The position numbers and the translations under genes are program-made. Positions 59,027 through 64,000 of a stretch of 64,000 bases of DNA are shown here, in pieces; position 1 is the first letter of the stretch; every line of letters starts with the position of its first letter. Source of the stretch: a bacterium (GTDB taxonomy: Bacteria; Krumholzibacteriota; Krumholzibacteriia; LZORAL124-64-63); the NCBI GenBank assembly GCA_016719645.1, contig JADJYS010000002.1:496001-560000 (forward strand), given 5' to 3'. A model generated the notes under the pieces. It worked only from the letters and a program-made list of their open reading frames with translations. It was not told the DNA's origin and ran no database searches.

Positions 59027-60445
59027 GTGCGCGCCGTTCTGCAACATCTCCTGGAACAGTGCCCGGTCGCTGTCGAATTGCGCCGTGACGTCGAAGCGGC
59101 GCTCGCCGCCGACGATCCCGGTCTCCTGAAGGTCGCCGGGCATGCCCTGGTCTCGGCCCTGCTCGCCGGCGGAGAACTCGTCCAGGTCCGCGTCAGCGGT
59201 CGCCCCGGCCCGCCGCTCCTGGCGCGACCCGGGCACGCGACGCTTTACGACCTTGCGGACCTCCTCACACCTGTCGCCACCGTCGAAGGCACGAAAGCAC
59301 CGCCTCAGGCGCCGACCATCGCCGCGGCCCCGCCCCTCCCGCCGGATCAAGGCGCCGAGGCCGTGACCTGGGCCGGGGCCGGCCAAGACCTTAACGCGCC
59401 CGAACGCCTGATGCAAGCCATGGAAAGGGCCCAGGCGCTGCAGGCCTCTTCCGAGGCCGCGGGGGGGATTCCCCGCGTCCTGCGGGACATCCTGGTGATG
59501 CTCGAGCCCGACCTGCCCGGCCTCATGCTCTGCCTGGAGATCTTTCCGCCGCTGGAGCCCGACACCGACCTCGACCGCGTGTTCGCCGGCGATCCCGGCG
59601 ATCGCCCCTTCTGGGCCGCCAACCGGGTACCCGGCGAAGCCATCTGGATCACCGACGAGCACGAATTGCCGGCGCCGTTGCGAGCGCGGCTGGCGGGTCG
59701 TCCGGCCAGGGCCGCCCTGGCCGTCCCCTTCCTGACGCCGCCCTCCCTGGAGGAGGGGGAACTCGAACCGTCGCGGGAGGCCGGGCTGCTCTACCTGCTG
59801 GCGCCCGCGGACCGGGACCGCCGCCAGATGCTGCGCCTCGGCCGGCGTATCGCGCGCTTCGTGACCCACGGTTGGCAGCAGCGGACCCTCATGAACCGCC
59901 TGGTGCACACCGATCCGCTGACCGGGGTGCGCAACCGCGCCTTCTTCGACACGCAGTTCGATTTCGAACTGGACCGGGCGCGTCGCCGCAAGTCGACGGT
60001 GGCCCTGCTGCTGGCCGACATCGACCACTTCAAGGCCATCAACGACCAGTACGGCCACCCCGCCGGGGACCGGGTGCTGAAGGCCGTGGCCCGGGAACTG
60101 CTGGCCGGGCTGCGTCGGATCGACCTGGTCTGCCGGGTCGGCGGCGAGGAGTTCGCCCTGGTTCTGCCGGACACGCTGCCTGAGGCCGTGGTCGAGATCG
60201 TGGCCCGCCTGCAGGTGCGCATCGCGAACCTGCGCCTCGCCGACCCGGCGGCCACCGAGCCGATCCGCCTGACGATCTCCTGTGGCGGCGCCGTCTTTCC
60301 CGACGCCGGCGACACGCTCGACGACCTCTACCGCAGGGCCGACGAGATGCTCTACCTCTCGAAGCAGAGGGGCCGCAACCGTTGCCACCTCTGGAACCCG
60401 GACGGCGACCCCATCCTGACCTTGCCCCGCTATCAGGCCCCCTGA
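59027..60445 (+). CDS. diguanylate cyclase (GGDEF) with N-terminal GAF-like region
   Basis: 472 residues from GTG 59027 (GGAGGGGG upstream; GTG 59018 lies within it). The C-terminal cyclase domain (about 295-460) has HTDPLTGVRNRAFFDTQFDF, ADIDHFKAINDQYGHPAGDR, and the active-site GGEEF at 372-376, so it should make cyclic di-GMP. The inhibitory site RRID lies five residues before it (363-366), implying product feedback. The N-terminal region has no membrane segments and resembles a GAF sensor (about 135-290). It may feed the PilZ protein at 11545. Confidence 0.92.
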   Translation: MRAVLQHLLEQCPVAVELRRDVEAALAADDPGLLKVAGHALVSALLAGGELVQVRVSGRPGPPLLARPGHATLYDLADLLTPVATVEGTKAPPQAPTIAAAPPLPPDQGAEAVTWAGAGQDLNAPERLMQAMERAQALQASSEAAGGIPRVLRDILVMLEPDLPGLMLCLEIFPPLEPDTDLDRVFAGDPGDRPFWAANRVPGEAIWITDEHELPAPLRARLAGRPARAALAVPFLTPPSLEEGELEPSREAGLLYLLAPADRDRRQMLRLGRRIARFVTHGWQQRTLMNRLVHTDPLTGVRNRAFFDTQFDFELDRARRRKSTVALLLADIDHFKAINDQYGHPAGDRVLKAVARELLAGLRRIDLVCRVGGEEFALVLPDTLPEAVVEIVARLQVRIANLRLADPAATEPIRLTISCGGAVFPDAGDTLDDLYRRADEMLYLSKQRGRNRCHLWNPDGDPILTLPRYQAP

Positions 60446-63018
60446 AGCTGCTGCTTTCCCGTCTCGACCGCGAAGCGCGACGGTCCATCCTGCTGGTGTG
60501 GGCCGTCCTGGCTCTGACCGGCGACGACCTCGGCCGGCGCTTGCCCGCATCGCAGGAGCCGTGGCGGGACGCAGCGGCGACCGCGTGCCGGTGGCAGCGC
60601 GCCGGCGCCCTGGCGCCCCTGCTGGTCGGGTGGTGGAAGAGCCCAGCGGCGGTGCCCATCGCCGCGGTCGGCGCGCTTGCGGCCGCGACGGCGGCGGGGC
60701 GCGCCACCGCCGCCACCTTGTCCCGACCGGATTGCCGGGCCGAGGCCCCGTGGTTGCCGAGCCGGCGTCTGCGGGCCGGTTGCGGCGCCGCGTTGCGGAT
60801 CACCGGCTGGCCGAGCCGGACCGCGCGAGGCTGGTCGGCGCCGGGTGTTCTGGTCGCGCTCGGGGACACCCTGCGCGGCGATGTCGAGGCGTTTCCCCGG
60901 CTCGGCGACGGCGTGATGCTCAAGGGCGACGGCGAGCTCCCGCGGCTCTGGCAGATGGTGACCGGCCATCTCGTCGTCGGCGCGCCGGCGGGCCCTGCCG
61001 TGTTCGGCGGCTTTTCGCCGGTGGCGCACGCGCGGGCGCGCGGGCTCGTCTGGCAGGGCGAACTGGAGGCGGCGGCGGTCGCCGGGGGAGGCGGCCTGCT
61101 GGACGCAGGGGCGGGACGTGTCCTGGAACCCGTGCGGTCGGCGATCCTGGGGCGGCTGGACGTCCTGCTGCCGGCGCGCGAGTCCGTGCTGATGGGCTCG
61201 ATCCTGCTGGGCGAACGGGATCCCAGCGGGCGCGACCTGCGCGATCCCTTCGCCCGCCTCGGCCTCTCGCACCTCTTCGCCGTCTCCGGCCTGCACGTCG
61301 GCTTGGTGGGGGCGCTGGCGCTGCTGCTGCTGCGGCCGTTCGCGGCCGGGCCGAACCTGCGAGCTCTCTGGCTCGGGCTGCTGCTGCCGCTGTACGCCGT
61401 GCTGACCGGTCTGGCCGGCTCCGCGCTCCGCGCCACGGGTCTGGGGCTGCTGGCCGTCGCCGGGGTCGCCGCAGGTCGTGCGCACGACGCCCTGCGGTCG
61501 CTCGCCTTGCTGCTCTGGGCAGCCGTGGTCTGGCAGCCGGACTGCCTGGGCGATCCGGGCGTGCGCCTGAGCTACCTGGCGGCGGGCGGGATCGTCGGCG
61601 CCCTGCGCCTGGCCGATGGCTTGTCCGGTGCCCGGCGCCTCGTGCGGGCGATCCTCGGGCCGCTCCTGGTGAGCCTCGGCGCGAGTTGGGCCACGCTGCC
61701 CGCCACCGCCGCCACGTTCGGCTGGATCCATCCCTGGGCGCCGCTGGTGAACCTGATCGCGGTGCCCGTCTTCGCGGGCGCGGTGTGGGCGGTGGCCGCC
61801 GCCCTGCTCGTGCCCTGGCCTTGGGTGGCGCAGGCGGCGGCGGCCCTCGGCTGGCTGCTCGTGCGGTTGCTGTCCGCGGCATCGTCCGCGCTGGACGCTC
61901 TCGGGGACGGCCGCGTCGGGCTGCCCGGTTGGACGGCCGTCTCGATGTTCCTGTTCGCGGCCGGCAGCCTCCTGATCGCCACCGCCCTGCGCTCGCGGCC
62001 GCCGTCGTGGTTGCGGTGGGCCGCGGCCGCCGGCGCCTTGGCCTGCGCGGCCGGCTTGACCCAGACGGGCCGCGCGGTCAGGCCCGGGACCATGACGGTC
62101 CTGCAGGCCGACATCGGGCAGGGGGATGCGGCGGTCTTCGTGTTCCCGGACCGCTCGGCCGTGCTCGTGGACACCGGCTCGGCCTGGCTGGGCGGATCGG
62201 CGTACGAGCGCGTGCTGGATCCCTGGCTGCGGCGCGAGGGCGTGCGCCGCTTCGCCGTGGCGGTGCTGACGCACGGTCACGACGACCACGACGGCGGGGC
62301 CGCCGACGTCCTCGCCGGGCGCACCGTAGGCGCCTGGGTCTGCGGCGGTGCGGCCGCGGTCCCGGCGGGTGCGGACAGCGTCATCTGTCCCCGCCCTGGT
62401 GCGATCGTCCACGCCGCCGGCGGGTGGGACCTGCTCTGCCTCGCGGCCGTTCCCGATGGGGGAACGGCCGCGGACGAGAACGACCGCTCCGTCGTGTTGG
62501 CGCTGCGCCGCGCGGGGCAGCCGGTGGGCTTGTGGATGGGGGACCTCGAGGTGGCCGGCGAGGCTGGCCTGCTCGCCCGCGGCGAGCTGGGCGTCCCGGC
62601 CGGACTCGACGTGCTCAAGGCCGGCCATCACGGCAGCCGCACCTCCAGCGGGGCGGCGCTGTTGGGGGCCGCGCCGCCCCGACTGGTCCTGATCAGCTGC
62701 GGGGTTGAGAACAGCCACGGCCACCCCAGCCACGGCCCCTTCGTCGCGAACGGGGAAACCCTGCCGATCCTGCGCACCGACCTGAGCGGTTCGGTGCTCC
62801 TGCGCTGGCCGGAATCGGCGCCGTTCGCGGTCGCCGCGACGCGCGGCGCGCGGCCGGCGGCCTTGCTTGACACCGGCGGAGGGGCTGCGTACCATCCGCG
62901 CGTCGCGCCGCCGGCGCTGCCGGATCGCCCGCCCGCAACCGTCCAACCGAACCGGGAGACCCATGTCCAGCCTGCGCAGCACGGTCGATCTCGGCCTGAG
63001 GCCCGATCGTCGGGGTAA
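60442..63018 (+). CDS. comEC: ComEC/Rec2-family DNA uptake protein
   Basis: About 840-858 residues; the start is uncertain (CTG 60442 to GTG 60496) because the frame opens inside the preceding cyclase gene. The Competence domain (about 240-520) has LGLSHLFAVSGLHVGLVGAL and GLLLPLYAVLTGLAGSALRA with many membrane helices; the C-terminal metallo-beta-lactamase-like domain has VLQADIGQGDAAVFVFPDRS, LTHGHDDHDGG and LKAGHHGSRTSSGAALL. ComEC forms the inner-membrane channel for transforming DNA. The last 18 or so residues overlap purC and look unconserved. Confidence 0.9.
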   Translation: MKLLLSRLDREARRSILLVWAVLALTGDDLGRRLPASQEPWRDAAATACRWQRAGALAPLLVGWWKSPAAVPIAAVGALAAATAAGRATAATLSRPDCRAEAPWLPSRRLRAGCGAALRITGWPSRTARGWSAPGVLVALGDTLRGDVEAFPRLGDGVMLKGDGELPRLWQMVTGHLVVGAPAGPAVFGGFSPVAHARARGLVWQGELEAAAVAGGGGLLDAGAGRVLEPVRSAILGRLDVLLPARESVLMGSILLGERDPSGRDLRDPFARLGLSHLFAVSGLHVGLVGALALLLLRPFAAGPNLRALWLGLLLPLYAVLTGLAGSALRATGLGLLAVAGVAAGRAHDALRSLALLLWAAVVWQPDCLGDPGVRLSYLAAGGIVGALRLADGLSGARRLVRAILGPLLVSLGASWATLPATAATFGWIHPWAPLVNLIAVPVFAGAVWAVAAALLVPWPWVAQAAAALGWLLVRLLSAASSALDALGDGRVGLPGWTAVSMFLFAAGSLLIATALRSRPPSWLRWAAAAGALACAAGLTQTGRAVRPGTMTVLQADIGQGDAAVFVFPDRSAVLVDTGSAWLGGSAYERVLDPWLRREGVRRFAVAVLTHGHDDHDGGAADVLAGRTVGAWVCGGAAAVPAGADSVICPRPGAIVHAAGGWDLLCLAAVPDGGTAADENDRSVVLALRRAGQPVGLWMGDLEVAGEAGLLARGELGVPAGLDVLKAGHHGSRTSSGAALLGAAPPRLVLISCGVENSHGHPSHGPFVANGETLPILRTDLSGSVLLRWPESAPFAVAATRGARPAALLDTGGGAAYHPRVAPPALPDRPPATVQPNRETHVQPAQHGRSRPEARSSG
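62877..62905 (+). promoter_or_regulatory. sigma-70 promoter of purC, inside comEC
   Basis: Perfect TTGACA, 17-base spacer, TACCAT, 58 bases before the purC ATG and within the 3' end of comEC. Confidence 0.75.
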
Positions 63019-63868
63019 GGTGCGCGAGATCTTCGATCTCGGCCGGGAACTGTTCATCGTCGCGACCGACCGGATCTCCGCCTACGATGTCGTCATGGAT
63101 CAGATCGTGCCTGGTCGTGGTGTTGTACTATCCGTGATGACAATGGCATGGATGAATTTCTTCAAGGAAGTTCCTAATCATCTGGTGACGGCCGAACCCG
63201 ACCTCTTCCCGGCGCCGTTCCGGGATCACCGCGAGGTGCTGGCCGGCAGATCGATGCTCGTGCGCAAGGCCCAGCCCTTCCCGGTGGAGTGCATCGCGCG
63301 CGGCTACCTCTCGGGTTCGGGCTGGCGCTCCTACCAGCAGGACGGGACCGTCTGCGGCCATGTCCTGCCGCCGGGCCTCCGGAAATCCGAACCCTTGCCG
63401 GCTCCCCTGTTCACGCCCTCGACCAAGGCGGAGCAGGGGCATGACGAGAACATCGATTTCGCGGGCGCCTGCGCCCTGGTCGGCGAGGCCGACGCGGCGC
63501 GCCTGCGCGACGTCACGCTCGACCTCTACCGCCGCGCCGCCGCCTACGCGCGCGCCGGCGGCGTGCTGATCGCCGACACCAAGTTCGAGTTCGGTCTGGT
63601 CGACGGCGAGCTGACCCTCATCGACGAGGTGCTCACGCCCGACTCCAGCCGCTTCTGGCCCGCGGCCGATCACCGCCCGGGCGAGGAGCCGCCGAGTTGG
63701 GACAAGCAGATCCTGCGCAATCACCTGGACACCCTGGACTGGAACCGCGAACCGCCGCCGCCGCCCCTGCCGGCGGCGATCCTCGAGCGGACGGCCCGAC
63801 GTTACCAGGACGTCCTGAACATCCTGTTCGCCGAGGAGGCCCGCAGATGGCACCAGGCCCTGATCTGA
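62963..63868 (+). CDS. purC: phosphoribosylaminoimidazole-succinocarboxamide synthase
   Basis: 301 residues. Joins CAIR and aspartate in purine synthesis. Motifs: DRRGKVREIFDLGRELFIVA, TDRISAYDVVMDQIVPGRG, ECIARGYLSGSGWRSYQQDG, and LIADTKFEFGLVDGELTLID. This is the longer eukaryote/Bacteroidetes-like form, about 300 residues, rather than the 240-residue enteric one. GGGAGACCC precedes the ATG. Overlaps purH by 22 bases. Confidence 0.97.
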   Translation: MSSLRSTVDLGLRPDRRGKVREIFDLGRELFIVATDRISAYDVVMDQIVPGRGVVLSVMTMAWMNFFKEVPNHLVTAEPDLFPAPFRDHREVLAGRSMLVRKAQPFPVECIARGYLSGSGWRSYQQDGTVCGHVLPPGLRKSEPLPAPLFTPSTKAEQGHDENIDFAGACALVGEADAARLRDVTLDLYRRAAAYARAGGVLIADTKFEFGLVDGELTLIDEVLTPDSSRFWPAADHRPGEEPPSWDKQILRNHLDTLDWNREPPPPPLPAAILERTARRYQDVLNILFAEEARRWHQALI

Positions 63869-64000
63869 ACCGCCGCCGCCGCGCCCTGCTGAGCGTGACC
63901 GACAAGTCCCGCCTCGGCGAGCTGGCCCGCGCCCTGGACGGCCGCGGCTACGAGCTCGTGGCCAGCGGCGGCACCGCCGCGGAGCTGAAGCGGGAAGGGC
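63847..64000 (+). CDS. purH: bifunctional AICAR formyltransferase / IMP cyclohydrolase, 3' partial
   Basis: The first 51 residues only. RRRRALLSVTDKSRLGELAR and GYELVASGGTAAELKREG are the N-terminal MGS-like IMP cyclohydrolase domain of PurH. ATG 63847 is coupled to the purC end with GAGGAGG upstream. The gene runs off the window. Confidence 0.9.
   Translation, partial: MAPGPDLNRRRRALLSVTDKSRLGELARALDGRGYELVASGGTAAELKREG

Overview
The window is a high-GC stretch of bacterial chromosome. Most of it (about 12,080 to 54,912) is one near-complete flagellar regulon. Several markers point to the FCB superphylum (a high-GC lineage near Krumholzibacteriota, Eisenbacteria or Latescibacterota) rather than Proteobacteria: a PorV-type outer-membrane protein, the Bacteroidetes-style GlmU-like nucleotidyl/acyltransferase, a 29-residue AURKAIP1/COX24-type basic protein, and the group 1 delta-1-pyrroline-5-carboxylate dehydrogenase. 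This placement is an inference from gene families, not a phylogeny.

Layout. 1-3,180: cupin fragment, fbp, pruA. 3,181-3,700: a palindromic intergenic repeat and two divergent tRNA genes (Leu-CAA and Ala-GGC), each with its own promoter and terminator. 3,740-8,509 (minus): an unusual chaperone-usher locus with two DUF4402 pilin-like proteins, a PapD-like chaperone and a large usher-like protein. 8,731-11,931: a small secreted protein, the GlmU-like enzyme, HU/IHF, the 29-residue basic protein, and a PilZ protein. 12,079-21,739: flgF-flgG-flgA-flgH-flgI-flgJ-flgN-flgK-flgL-fliW-csrA. 21,785-24,853 (minus): fliC-fliD-fliS-fliT. 25,249-29,459: flgM, then a sensor kinase and a sigma-54 response regulator. 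29,709-54,912: a secreted repeat protein, an FlgN-like chaperone, flgB-flgC-fliE through flhF, fliA, two uncharacterised ORFs and a FlrA/FleQ-like activator. 55,023-58,845: a PorV-like protein, an insertion element and an MltD-type lytic transglycosylase. 59,027-64,000: a diguanylate cyclase, ComEC, purC and the start of purH.

Control logic. Sigma-54 (-24/-12) sites lie ahead of flgF, flgM, the flgB operon, fliP and (weaker) fliA. Sigma-28-like sites face flgM and fliC. The cluster itself encodes FliA, FlgM, an FlrA-like activator, a kinase/regulator pair and the CsrA-FliW pair. Together they form a three-tier cascade: FlrA-like activator and sigma-54, then hook/basal body and FliA, then FlgM release and filament. 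No motA/motB, chemotaxis genes or flhG are seen here, and FlhF has altered GTPase motifs.

Caveat. At least ten apparent single-base frameshifts interrupt otherwise well-conserved genes (usher three times, flgI, flgJ linker, flgE, fliM twice, flhA, and the 52,804 ORF). Uncorrected sequencing indels are the most likely cause, so these genes are annotated across the shift. Two repeat families are the most unusual non-coding content: a palindrome placed a few bases after stop codons, and an insertion element whose inverted repeats abut the stop codons of both convergent neighbours.
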